From Streptomyces sp. A1277 (GTDB lineage Bacteria > Actinomycetota > Actinomycetes > Streptomycetales > Streptomycetaceae), in assembly GCF_004795015.1 (NCBI RefSeq), contig NZ_SSBI01000062.1, forward strand, positions 1-38,232: 38,232 bases of DNA. The letters are read 5' to 3'. Both the position numbers and the translations under genes were made by a program. A model generated the notes under the pieces. That model was given only the letters and a program-made list of their open reading frames with translations. It had not been told where the DNA came from and did no database searches. Of this stretch, positions 24,395 through 31,730 are shown one piece after another. Within the stretch, counting starts at the first letter, position 1. Each line of letters starts with the position of its first letter.

Positions 24395-24904
24395 TTACTG
24401 ACTCGATACCAGCGCCATGACGCGGCCCCGGGCGAGTCGCCGCATCTCGTCCGCCGTCACCGCCCGCTCCCGCTCCTCCTCGTGGCCCAGCCGCGCCCGG
24501 ATGCCGGCCAGCATCTGGTCGGGGTGCTCGCCGGGCCGGTAGCCGTCCAGGCAGATCACGAAGACATGGCCGAAGGCGCGCTCGTACTCGGCGTGCGCGG
24601 CGTCCAGCGCGAGACGGGCGGCGTGCGGCGCGTCCGGGCCCAGGCCCTGGGGCGCCTCGGCGGCCAGCGCCTGCGCGTGGTCGGTGGGGGAGAGGTCGTA
24701 CCCCGCCTCCTCGGCCGCCGCGAGCAGCGCCTCCACGTCCGGGTAGGGGCGGTGGGCGGCCAGCCGCTGCGCCCAGCGGTGGCTGCCGAAGCACTCCAGC
24801 AGGGCGGCCTCGGCCTCCGGGGCGGGCGCGGTGTTGAAACGGTGCAGGCCCCAGGCGCGTGCGGCGGGCGCCTGGGGGGCGGGGCCGCGCTGCTGCACGG
24901 GCAC
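24395..24904 (-). CDS. OHCU decarboxylase (purine catabolism)
   Basis: A 169-residue protein of the 2-oxo-4-hydroxy-4-carboxy-5-ureidoimidazoline decarboxylase family, which finishes the conversion of urate to S-allantoin. Recognisable parts are LHRFNTAPAPEAEAALLECFGS, RWAQRLAAHRPYPD with the proposed catalytic histidine, and the distal FVICLDGYRPGEHPDQMLAGIRARLGHEEERERAVTADEM, in which FVIC...G...E...LRARL is a family feature. The GTG at 24904 is the first start in frame and has no ribosome site, so the start is uncertain. Urate oxidase and HIU hydrolase genes are not in the window, so it is isolated from its pathway. Confidence 0.85.
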   Translation of the reverse strand: MPVQQRGPAPQAPAARAWGLHRFNTAPAPEAEAALLECFGSHRWAQRLAAHRPYPDVEALLAAAEEAGYDLSPTDHAQALAAEAPQGLGPDAPHAARLALDAAHAEYERAFGHVFVICLDGYRPGEHPDQMLAGIRARLGHEEERERAVTADEMRRLARGRVMALVSSQ

Positions 24905-25062
24905 GGCGGTGCGCCGGGCGGGCCGGCGCGGCTGCTCGGGAAGGCCGGCGTGGGACTCGCTGGACCTGGACAGCGTGGGCTCCTGGAGTCAACGGCATCT
25001 GTGAACCTGGAGGGGGGAGGGACCGACGCGACCAGGTGGATGCGGGGCGAGAGGAGAGACGA

Positions 25063-25149
25063 ATGTGCCTCAAAGCTAGCGAGGCGGGGCAACGACCGTG
25101 CGAAGGATGCGCGAATTTCACCCGGACGGGAGAGTTTCGCGATGACTGA
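25063..25149 (+). CDS. Possible 28-residue cysteine-containing peptide
   Basis: A short ORF inside the 24905-25262 gap between the OHCU decarboxylase and hexosaminidase genes. A strong GAGGAG site lies 6 bases before the ATG. The peptide has C2 and a CxxC pair (RPCEGCANF) and ends in an acidic tail. It might be a leader peptide or a small protein; coding status is unproven. Apart from this ORF and the direct repeats at 25172-25215, nothing else was recognised in the gap. Confidence 0.3.
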   Translation: MCLKASEAGQRPCEGCANFTRTGEFRDD

Positions 25150-25171
25150 TGGACGAAATTCCGAGGAAAAT

Positions 25172-25215
25172 GCCCGCTTATCGCCCCGCTTATTGCCCTG
25201 CTTTTGCCCTGTTTC
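25172..25215. repeat. Imperfect 10-12 bp direct repeats before hexosaminidase gene
   Basis: Four head-to-tail copies of a GCCC(C/T)G(C)TTNT unit: GCCCGCTTATC (25172-25182), GCCCCGCTTATT (25183-25194), GCCCTGCTTTT (25195-25205) and GCCCTGTTTC (25206-25215). They sit about 50 bases before the GH20 start, the place of a promoter or operator. Direct repeats are known in Streptomyces chitinase promoters, but this sequence is not one I recognise. Confidence 0.6.
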
Positions 25216-25262
25216 GCTTGACTTCTGACCCGTTTCCCCCCGCAACCGGAGGTTTCTGACCG

Positions 25263-26861
25263 ATGTCCCCCTCACGCGGCGCCCTCACGGCCGGCGCGGC
25301 GCTCACGGCGGCGGCCGCGGCGACCGTCGCCGTCGTCGTCTGGCCCGAAGGCTCCGGCTCCGGCGACCGGGGCGCGGCCCCCACCTCGCACGCGCCGTCC
25401 CCCACCCCCTCCCCGACCCGGAGCTACCCGCTCTCCAAGACGCCCCGCACCATCCCCGCCGTACGCGAGCACACCCCCGCCCACGGCCCCGGCTGGCGGC
25501 CCGGCAAGGGCAGCGGGGTCGTCATCGCGGACGGCAGCGGCAAGCTCGCCGACGAGGGGAAGCTGCTCGCCGGCGAACTGAAGATCAGCTACCGGGGCGA
25601 TGTGCCGGCCCGCGCCGGTGACGTCGAGCTGGCCCTCACCCCGAAGGCATCCGGCGGGCCGGAGTCGTACACCCTGCGCACCGAGGACGGACGCGTCCGG
25701 ATCAGCGGACCCGGCGAGGCGGGCGTCTTCTACGGGACGCGCACCCTCAAGCAGTCCGTGCGCGCCGACGGCTCCATGCCCGAGGGCGAGGTGCGCGACC
25801 GGCCCGACAAGCCGCAGCGTGGGCTCAACCTCGACATCGCGCGCAAGCACTACAGCGCCTCCTGGATCGAGGACCGGCTGCGGGAGATGGCCGACCTCAA
25901 GCTCAACCAGCTCGGCCTGCACTTCTCCGACGACCAGGCATTCCGCATCGAGTCCGACACACACCCCGAAGTTGTCTCGCCCGACCACCTGACCAAGGCC
26001 CAGGTGCGGCACATCGTCGCGCTGGCCGGCCGGCTGCACATCGAGATCGTCCCGGAGATCGACTCCCCGGGCCACCTCGGCGCGGTCCTGCGCGCCCACC
26101 CCGACCTCCAGCTGCACAACGTCTCCGGGGTCGCATCGACCGGATCGCTGGACATCTCCAAGCCGGGCGCGGCCAAGCTGATCGACGAACTCCTCGGCGA
26201 GTACACCGAGCTGTTCGGCGGCGCCTACTGGCATCTGGGCGCCGACGAGTACCGTGCGCTGATGGCGAGCAACCCGGCCGCGTCGTACCCGCAGCTCCAG
26301 CGCGCGGCCGTCGCGAAGTACGGCTCCGGGGCCGGCATCGCCGACCTCGCCACCGGCTGGCTCAACGACCGGGCCGCGGTGGTCCGCAAGCACGACATGC
26401 AGCCGAAGGCGTGGAACGACGGGCTCTTCCGGGACAGCACGGTCCAGGCCGACGAGAACATCGAGGTCGAGTACTGGACGGGCAAGGAGTACGGGGCCCG
26501 GTCGCCGGAGCAGTATCTGCGCGAGGGGCGCAAGGTCCTGAACCTCAACGACGAGTTCATGTACTACGTGCTCGGCCAGCCCAACGCCTTCGTCTACCCC
26601 ACCGGCAAGCGGATCTACGAGCAGTGGACCCCGCTCGTCCTGCGCGGCACCACGCCGGTCCCGGCGCGCTACTCGGACCAGATCCTCGGCGGCCGGTTCG
26701 CCGTCTGGGGTGACCTGCCGAACGCCCAGACCGCCGCGCAGGTGGCCGAGGGCATCCGGATGCCGCTGCGGGCGACGGCCCAGAAGCTGTGGGACCCGGG
26801 CAAGCCGAAGCTCACCTGGGAGAAGTTCCGGTCGCTGGCGAAGGAGATCGACGCGGGCTGA
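25263..26861 (+). CDS. GH20 beta-N-acetylhexosaminidase
   Basis: A 532-residue secreted or membrane-anchored glycoside hydrolase that releases terminal GlcNAc from chitin oligosaccharides or cell-wall fragments. A signal/anchor (ALTAGAALTAAAAATVAVVVW) and a Pro/Ser/Thr linker precede a GH20b domain (residues of about 80-180) and the TIM-barrel. LHFSDDQAFRIE, VPEIDSPGHLGAVL and YWHLGADEYRAL carry the substrate-assisted pair D328-E329; EVEYWTG and FAVWGDLPN supply the aromatic pocket. The start follows a CCGGAGG site. It is an isolated gene; the nearby direct repeats may regulate it. No DasR-type palindrome was spotted upstream. Confidence 0.94.
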   Translation: MSPSRGALTAGAALTAAAAATVAVVVWPEGSGSGDRGAAPTSHAPSPTPSPTRSYPLSKTPRTIPAVREHTPAHGPGWRPGKGSGVVIADGSGKLADEGKLLAGELKISYRGDVPARAGDVELALTPKASGGPESYTLRTEDGRVRISGPGEAGVFYGTRTLKQSVRADGSMPEGEVRDRPDKPQRGLNLDIARKHYSASWIEDRLREMADLKLNQLGLHFSDDQAFRIESDTHPEVVSPDHLTKAQVRHIVALAGRLHIEIVPEIDSPGHLGAVLRAHPDLQLHNVSGVASTGSLDISKPGAAKLIDELLGEYTELFGGAYWHLGADEYRALMASNPAASYPQLQRAAVAKYGSGAGIADLATGWLNDRAAVVRKHDMQPKAWNDGLFRDSTVQADENIEVEYWTGKEYGARSPEQYLREGRKVLNLNDEFMYYVLGQPNAFVYPTGKRIYEQWTPLVLRGTTPVPARYSDQILGGRFAVWGDLPNAQTAAQVAEGIRMPLRATAQKLWDPGKPKLTWEKFRSLAKEIDAG

Positions 26862-27001
26862 ACCCCGCCCGGGGGATTACGCCGTGGACAACGCGGTGCG
26901 CGGCCATTACCGTCCGCTTGCCGCGCTGTCCGGGGAGGGAGGCGCGGTCCACACGTCGACGCCCGGATTCCGTGCGTCCGAATCCGGGGGGTTCCTTTTC
27001 C

Positions 27002-27802
27002 ATGCTCTGCTCACTCTGCGGCACGAGACCGGCCGCCACCGCCGACGGGCGGTGCCGCATCTGCGCCGCCTTCCGCCGCGCGGCACCCGGCGGTCTGATG
27101 GCGACGCCGATCGGCCTGGACCACCTGCGCTCGCCGGTGGGCCTGGGCCGGGCCGCGTGCGTGCTGCTCGGCGCGGTGGCCGTGGCGGACGCGCTGTCGA
27201 TCGTCACGGGTGTCCGCGCCCGGCTGCTGCTCGGCGAGCGGACGGAGTACGGACTCGCGGCGGTGGACGAGACGACCTGGACGCACGCCGAAACGCTGTA
27301 CCGGTCCGCCGGAGTCCTTCAGACCGTCGCCTTCCTGGCCACCGCCGTCCTCTTCCTGGCGTGGCTGCACCGGGTCCGGCTCAACGCGGAGGTGTTCGAC
27401 CCGGGCGCCCACACGATGCGGCCGGGCTGGACGATCGGTGCCTGGTTCGTCCCGATCGGGAACCTCTGGCTGCCGTACCGGGTCGTACGCGGCATCTGGA
27501 CCGCGAGCGTGCTGCCCGGCACCCCCGGCGACCGCGCCGAGACCCCCCGCCCCCTGCTGCACGCCTGGTGGGGGACGCTGGTCGCGTCGGAGGTCCTCTC
27601 CCGGTTCGCCTCCGTGCGCTACGACCGGGCGGAGACCGTGGACGACGTCGTCGACGCGCTCGACCTGGTCGCCTCCTGCGACGCGCTGGACATCGTGGCG
27701 GCCGTCCTCGCCGTCCTGCTCGTCCGCAGGCTGACGGCGATGCAGGGCGAGCGGGCGGCACTCGGCGCGCTTCCGGTGGCGCAGCCGCTCCGGGCGCACT
27801 GA
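27002..27802 (+). CDS. DUF4328 membrane protein with N-terminal zinc-ribbon
   Basis: A 266-residue protein. It begins with a short zinc-ribbon (C3-x2-C6 and C18-x2-C21), then a linker and four hydrophobic segments of the DUF4328 type: CVLLGAVAVADALSIV, FLATAVLFLAWLHRV, the hallmark GWTIGAWFVPIGNLWLPYRVV, and a C-terminal ALDIVAAVLAVLLVRRL. DUF4328 proteins are common in Streptomyces and have no known function. The ATG at 27002 is picked because the zinc-ribbon begins directly after it; the ribosome site is weak. The 140-base gap before it shows no clear feature. A long terminator hairpin follows. Confidence 0.88.
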   Translation: MLCSLCGTRPAATADGRCRICAAFRRAAPGGLMATPIGLDHLRSPVGLGRAACVLLGAVAVADALSIVTGVRARLLLGERTEYGLAAVDETTWTHAETLYRSAGVLQTVAFLATAVLFLAWLHRVRLNAEVFDPGAHTMRPGWTIGAWFVPIGNLWLPYRVVRGIWTASVLPGTPGDRAETPRPLLHAWWGTLVASEVLSRFASVRYDRAETVDDVVDALDLVASCDALDIVAAVLAVLLVRRLTAMQGERAALGALPVAQPLRAH

Positions 27803-27810
27803 GGCCGGGC

Positions 27811-27847
27811 CCGGCGGTGCTCCTCGGGTCCCGAGGAGCACCGCCGG
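27811..27847. terminator. Near-perfect palindromic terminator after DUF4328 gene
   Basis: Two 18-base complementary arms (27811-27828 and 27830-27847) around a single central T give a very stable hairpin (CCGGCGGTGCTCCTCGGG / CCCGAGGAGCACCGCCGG) 8 bases after the stop at 27802. Confidence 0.88.
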
Positions 27848-27972
27848 CGGAGCTGCCGGCGGTATCCAGCCAGGGCCAGTGACGCTTTTCGGCCATTCGG
27901 CGCTGAATGCGATAACAGGAAGCGCTGCGCCCCCCTGCGCCCCGGCACGGGAGGGGCGGACAGGAGACGCCG

Positions 27973-28542
27973 ATGAGCCTGCTCGAACTGATCGCCGCCG
28001 CCGACGAGCGCGGGCTCGCCGCCAGTGCGGCCGCCTGCCTCGAACGCTGTCTGCCCCAGCCCGCACCGGGCACCGACCCCGACCCGCTGCGCCCGCTCTG
28101 GGCCGGCTGCGCCGACCCCCGCCTCTGGCCCGCCCGGCTGGCGGAGGCCCGCACGGCCTTGGACGCCCTTCCGGACCCCGGCGGCCCCGTCCCGCGCATC
28201 CGGGAGCTCCTCGCCGCGGCCCCCGCCACCCGGACGGGCGAGGAGCTGCGCGCCTGGGCGGACGCCTGCTCACTGCTGGCCCTCGACGTCCACCTCGGCC
28301 ACGACGCGCCGAGGCCCGGCGCGCCGGACCCGGTGGCCCGCTGCCGCACGGGCGGCCCGGCCGGAGCGGGGCCCCTGCTGGCCGGCGAGGCCGCGCGCCA
28401 GACCCTGATCCTTCGGATGCTCGCCGACATCGACGGCTCCGCCCCCGCCGGAGCCGGGCTGCGCCAGGTCCTTGACGTCTCGACGGAGGGCCAGCGGGTC
28501 CTGCGCGCGGCGGTGTCACGACGGGCGCGCGTACGGGGGTGA
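27973..28542 (+). CDS. Uncharacterised soluble protein
   Basis: A 189-residue, Ala/Leu/Pro-rich, probably helical protein with no signal peptide or membrane helix. Cysteines occur in AAACLERCLPQP, WAGCADP, ADACSLLALD and VARCRTGG without a metal-site pattern. The tail RILRM...VSRRARVRG is basic. I do not recognise the family. The start follows an AGGAG site 6 bases upstream. It is followed directly by a 20-base GC palindrome and the MFS promoter, so it appears monocistronic. Confidence 0.7.
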   Translation: MSLLELIAAADERGLAASAAACLERCLPQPAPGTDPDPLRPLWAGCADPRLWPARLAEARTALDALPDPGGPVPRIRELLAAAPATRTGEELRAWADACSLLALDVHLGHDAPRPGAPDPVARCRTGGPAGAGPLLAGEAARQTLILRMLADIDGSAPAGAGLRQVLDVSTEGQRVLRAAVSRRARVRG

Positions 28543-28543
28543 G

Positions 28544-28563
28544 GGGGCGGCCCGGGCCGCCCC
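28544..28563. terminator. GC palindrome after unknown gene
   Basis: A 20-base perfect palindrome, GGGGCGGCCCGGGCCGCCCC, starts 2 bases after the stop at 28542. It probably ends that transcript just before the MFS promoter. Confidence 0.6.
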
Positions 28564-28574
28564 GCCCCCGTCGT

Positions 28575-28580
28575 TACCAT
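28575..28580 (+). promoter_or_regulatory. -10 box of leaderless MFS gene
   Basis: TACCAT ends 5 bases before the GTG at 28586, and no ribosome site is present, so the message should start at or next to the start codon. Confidence 0.5.
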
Positions 28581-28585
28581 GCTCC

Positions 28586-29875
28586 GTGACCGAATCCCTG
28601 ACCGATTCCACCGACGCGGCCGGTGAGCCCGTGCCGCGGAGGCGGATATTCGCCGACCTGACCCCGCTGCGCACCTCGCCCGACTACCGGCGGCTCTGGT
28701 TCGGGAACACCGTGTCCTGGGTGGGGCAGGGGATGACGTCCCTGGCCGTTTCCCTCCAGGTGTACGACCTCACCGGCTCGGCGTTCTCCGTGGGACTCAT
28801 CGGGGCCTGTTCGCTGGTGCCGCTCGTGGTGTTCGGGCTGTACGGCGGCGCCGTCGCGGACACCGTGGACCGGCGGAAGCTGGGGCTGGCCAGCGCCTTC
28901 GGCTCGTTCCTGCTGTCGGTGGCGCTCGTCGGGACCAGCGTGGCGGGCGTGCGGCAGGTGGGGGTGCTGTACGGCGTCGTCGCGCTCCAGGCCGTCTGCT
29001 TCGCGCTCAACTCGCCGGCCCGCAGCTCGATGATCGCCCGGTTGCTGCCGGCCGAGCAGCTGCCCGCCGCCAACGCGCTGAACTCCATGACCAGCACCAC
29101 CGGCACGCTCGTCGGGCCGATGCTCGGCGGGCTCATCGTCGGCTGGTGGGGCTATCGCGCCGCGTACGGGGTCGACGCCGTCACCTTCACCGCCGCCCTG
29201 TACGCGATGTGGCGGCTCCCCTCGATGCTGCCGGAGCGCGGGGAGGACACGGCAGGCGCGAAACGGGCCTCCGTCCTGGACGGCCTGCGGTTCCTCGGGA
29301 CCCGGCCCAACCTGCGGATGACCTTCCTCACCGACCTGTGCGCCATGGTGCTGGCCCAGCCCCGCGCGCTCTTCCCCGTCGTCGCCGTCCTCTGGTACGG
29401 AGGGGACGCCAGGACCACCGGGCTCCTCGTCGCCGCCCCCGCGCTCGGGGCGCTGCTCGGTGGCGTGTTCTCCGGATGGCTCGGGACGATCCGGCGGCAC
29501 GGGCTCGCGGTGATGGTCGCCGTCGGATGCTGGGGCGCGGCCGTCGCCGTCTTCGGCCTGACGCGGCAGCTCTGGCTCGGACTCCTGTTCCTGGCCCTCG
29601 CCGGGGCCGCCGACACCATCTCCATGGTCTTCCGCAACACCATGCTCCAGGCCGCGGTCCCGGACGAGCTGCGCGGGCGGCTCCAGGGGGTCTTCATCGT
29701 GGTGGTGGCCGGCGGGCCCCGGCTCGGCGACTTCCTGGCCGGCTCCGCCGCCGATCTGACGTCCCCCGGGCTCGCCGTGACCGGGGGAGGCGTCGCCTGC
29801 CTCGGTGCCGTGACGCTGCTCGCCCTGCGGTGGCCCGGCTTCGCACGCTACGACGCCCGCGACCCCGAGGCGTGA
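28586..29875 (+). CDS. MFS transporter, EntS/MFS_3-like exporter
   Basis: A 429-residue, 12-helix major facilitator. FADLTPLRTSPDYRRLWFGN is the typical opening of the MFS_3/EntS (siderophore or drug exporter) branch. Loop 2-3 has YGGAVADTVDRRKL (motif A), and the second half has VFRNTMLQAAVPDELRGRLQGVF, another hallmark of this branch. The ligand is unknown; no siderophore or antibiotic gene adjoins it. The GTG at 28586 is preferred for its -10 box and because the conserved region begins within about 20 codons. A 12-bp hairpin terminates the gene. Confidence 0.9.
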   Translation: MTESLTDSTDAAGEPVPRRRIFADLTPLRTSPDYRRLWFGNTVSWVGQGMTSLAVSLQVYDLTGSAFSVGLIGACSLVPLVVFGLYGGAVADTVDRRKLGLASAFGSFLLSVALVGTSVAGVRQVGVLYGVVALQAVCFALNSPARSSMIARLLPAEQLPAANALNSMTSTTGTLVGPMLGGLIVGWWGYRAAYGVDAVTFTAALYAMWRLPSMLPERGEDTAGAKRASVLDGLRFLGTRPNLRMTFLTDLCAMVLAQPRALFPVVAVLWYGGDARTTGLLVAAPALGALLGGVFSGWLGTIRRHGLAVMVAVGCWGAAVAVFGLTRQLWLGLLFLALAGAADTISMVFRNTMLQAAVPDELRGRLQGVFIVVVAGGPRLGDFLAGSAADLTSPGLAVTGGGVACLGAVTLLALRWPGFARYDARDPEA

Positions 29876-29893
29876 CCCAGCCCTTGCGCGAAC

Positions 29894-29928
29894 CGGCCCC
29901 GGTCGGCCGACGAGGACGACCGGGGCCG
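29894..29928. terminator. Terminator after MFS gene
   Basis: CGGCCCCGGTCG (29894-29905) pairs with CGACCGGGGCCG (29917-29928) over an 11-base loop, 18 bases past the MFS stop. The remaining 29929-30073 up to the convergent MurG-like gene holds nothing recognised. Confidence 0.85.
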
Positions 29929-30073
29929 CTGCCCCCGGCCGGGCTCAGCCGAAACAGCCATCTGACCCGCAACTCCACTGCCCGGGCGGGCTGTTCACAC
30001 ACGCATGGACGTCAGCCGCTGGTGGGCGTGCGAGCGCAGATCGCGGCGCCCGGGACGTGCCCGACCCGATGGG

Positions 30074-31258
30074 CTAGGACGACGCTGCGGACAGGATCAC
30101 GTCCACGAGCCTTTCCGCAGCGTCCGGGCGGCCGTGTGCCCGGGCCGCGGCCGCCATCGTGGCTCGGCGCTCCGGATCGCTGAGAAGTGGACCGACCGCC
30201 TCGCGCAGGTGGCCGCCGGTGACGTCGCCGAGGAGAGCGACCGCGGCACCGGACTCCTCCAGGTGACGGGCGTTGTGGGCCTGCTCGTTCCCGGCCGCCG
30301 TAGCCAGTGGGATGAACACCGCGGGCTTGCCCAGGGCGGTCAGCTCGGCCAGGGTGCCCGCGCCGCTGCGCGAGATGACCAGATCGGCCAGGGCCAGGAC
30401 GTCCGGCAGCTCCGGTCCGACGAACGGGGTGAGGTGATACCGGGCGGCTAGGGCGGCGGGCAGCCCTGCGGCGTGGGCGGACAGCGCCTCCTGGTGGGCC
30501 GGGCCGCACTGGTGCACCACATTGGCGCGTTCCAGCAGCCACAGCAGTTCGCCGCCGACCACGTCGTTGATCTGCTGTGAGCCCTGCGCGCCTCCGGTCA
30601 CGTACACGGTCGGAAGGCGCCGGTCGAAGCCGTGGAGGCCGAGGGCGGTAACCGCTTTGTCCGGGTGCCCGGTCAGAACCTCAGGTCGTACGGGGTTGCC
30701 GGTGACCACGGCCACCGACCGCACGCTTTCCGGCAGGAGCGGCACGGTCGACTCCGAGGACACGGCGACCCGTGCGGCGCAACCGGCCAGCTTCCGGTTG
30801 GCGAGCCCCAGGCGGACGGTCTGCTCGTGCAGGACCAGCGGCACCCGGCACATCCTGGCGGCGAGCCCGGCCGGCACGGCGACGTAACCCCCCGTAGCGA
30901 GCACGACGTCCGGCCGGAAGGCGGAGACGGCGCTGCGCGCCTGAGCGACCCCGAGCGGCACGCGCGCCATGTCCCGGACGTTGGCCGGCGACACCATCTT
31001 CAGCGGGTTCGAGGAGCGTCGGATCTTCCCTGTGGCCACGGTGGTGAACGGGATGCCCTCAGCGCTTGTGACCCGAGCTTCCAAGCCCTCCGTCGTTCCG
31101 ATCCACAGGACGTCGAGCGTGCGGTCGAAAGCAGCCAGGCGTGCCTGCAAGGTGCGGATCGCGGTGAGAGCGGGGTAGGTGTGACCGCCGGTGCCGCCTC
31201 CCGTCACGATCAGGCGGAAGACGGGCGTCTCTTGGGGCGCGATGTTCACGCTGGGCAC
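30074..31258 (-). CDS. MurG paralogue (GT28 glycosyltransferase)
   Basis: A 394-residue glycosyltransferase of the MurG family, which adds GlcNAc to lipid I at the inner face of the membrane. The N-terminal G loop is GGGTGGHTYPAL (H26 matching the conserved MurG histidine). Further marks are ATGGYVAVPAGLAA, HEQTVRLGLANR, VVTGNPVRPEV, VYVTGGAQGSQQIND, QCGP, ISRSGAGTLAEL and PLATAAGNEQAHNARHL. The housekeeping murG should sit in the division/cell-wall cluster, so this is a second copy with a possibly specialised acceptor or timing. The GTG at 31258 or 31249 could start it; neither has a clear ribosome site. The gene stands alone, convergent with the MFS gene. Confidence 0.88.
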   Translation of the reverse strand: MPSVNIAPQETPVFRLIVTGGGTGGHTYPALTAIRTLQARLAAFDRTLDVLWIGTTEGLEARVTSAEGIPFTTVATGKIRRSSNPLKMVSPANVRDMARVPLGVAQARSAVSAFRPDVVLATGGYVAVPAGLAARMCRVPLVLHEQTVRLGLANRKLAGCAARVAVSSESTVPLLPESVRSVAVVTGNPVRPEVLTGHPDKAVTALGLHGFDRRLPTVYVTGGAQGSQQINDVVGGELLWLLERANVVHQCGPAHQEALSAHAAGLPAALAARYHLTPFVGPELPDVLALADLVISRSGAGTLAELTALGKPAVFIPLATAAGNEQAHNARHLEESGAAVALLGDVTGGHLREAVGPLLSDPERRATMAAAARAHGRPDAAERLVDVILSAASS

Positions 31259-31673
31259 TCTAATGGTTGCTGTGCGGTGATCATTCGCGCTGATCTCGGT
31301 CACGGGGGCGGCCGGGATGTGCCTTTGTACGCGCTCTTCGCGTCGGTGGCCTCCGAGCGCCGAGTGGAGGCGCCGGGAGTTTGTCCTGAGCCACACGGCG
31401 TGTGCGCCAAGGCTGTTGGTCACGGGGCATCCAGCGCTCAAGAACGCGCCCACCCGGACGAATGCGCCGGCCAGTTGCTCACGCCGTTGGTTGCGGAGAG
31501 GTCATGCGGCCCGCGAAGCGCCTGGCCAGAGGGGCTAGTTGGTGGAACGACGACCGGGGCCGCCACCCCCCACAGGAGAGGCCCCGGTCGTCTTCCGCGG
31601 GGCCGCAGGACGACCCCGTACTCATCTCAGCGCCGTGGGTGCGTTTTCTGTCACACCAGGGGCAGGAGGCGGA
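31259..31673. other. Non-coding stretch between MurG paralogue and sigma-factor leader
   Basis: About 415 bases with no gene that I can support; short open frames here lack ribosome sites and resemble no known protein. It must contain the promoter of the MurG-like gene (minus strand) and that of the sigma-factor operon. Seen in it: a small palindrome CACACGGCGTGTG (31392-31404) and a strong hairpin at 31549-31592. A search by eye for tRNA-like cloverleafs was negative. Confidence 0.5.
31549..31592. terminator. 13-bp hairpin upstream of sigma-factor operon
   Basis: Arms GACGACCGGGGCC (31549-31561) and GGCCCCGGTCGTC (31580-31592) are perfect complements around an 18-base loop; TTCC follows on the plus strand. 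It has terminator form, but no plus-strand gene precedes it, so it could end a small RNA, insulate the sigma operon, or act as a leader structure. Confidence 0.55.
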
Positions 31674-31730
31674 ATGTTGCGGGTTGTACAAGTCATGGAC
31701 GCGGCGCCCGCGAAGGACGTAGCGTGCTGA
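31674..31730 (+). CDS. 18-codon leader ORF overlapping sigma-factor start
   Basis: MLRVVQVMDAAPAKDVAC with a perfect AGGAGG ribosome site at 31664-31669, 4 bases before its ATG. Its TGA (31728-31730) lies just past the sigma-factor GTG (31724), so ribosomes ending here would be on top of the next start. It is likely a translational-coupling leader. Its product may have no function of its own. Confidence 0.45.
   Translation: MLRVVQVMDAAPAKDVAC

Noticed and set aside
31317..31538. 73-codon open frame in the gap before the sigma factor
   Set aside because: No ribosome site, unusual composition (many Arg, Cys, Trp) and no family resemblance.
31671..31694. GGAAT-N16-GTC resembling an ECF-type promoter before the sigma factor
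   Set aside because: It overlaps the AGGAGG-preceded leader ORF; both cannot work in the same way, and the -10 match is weak.
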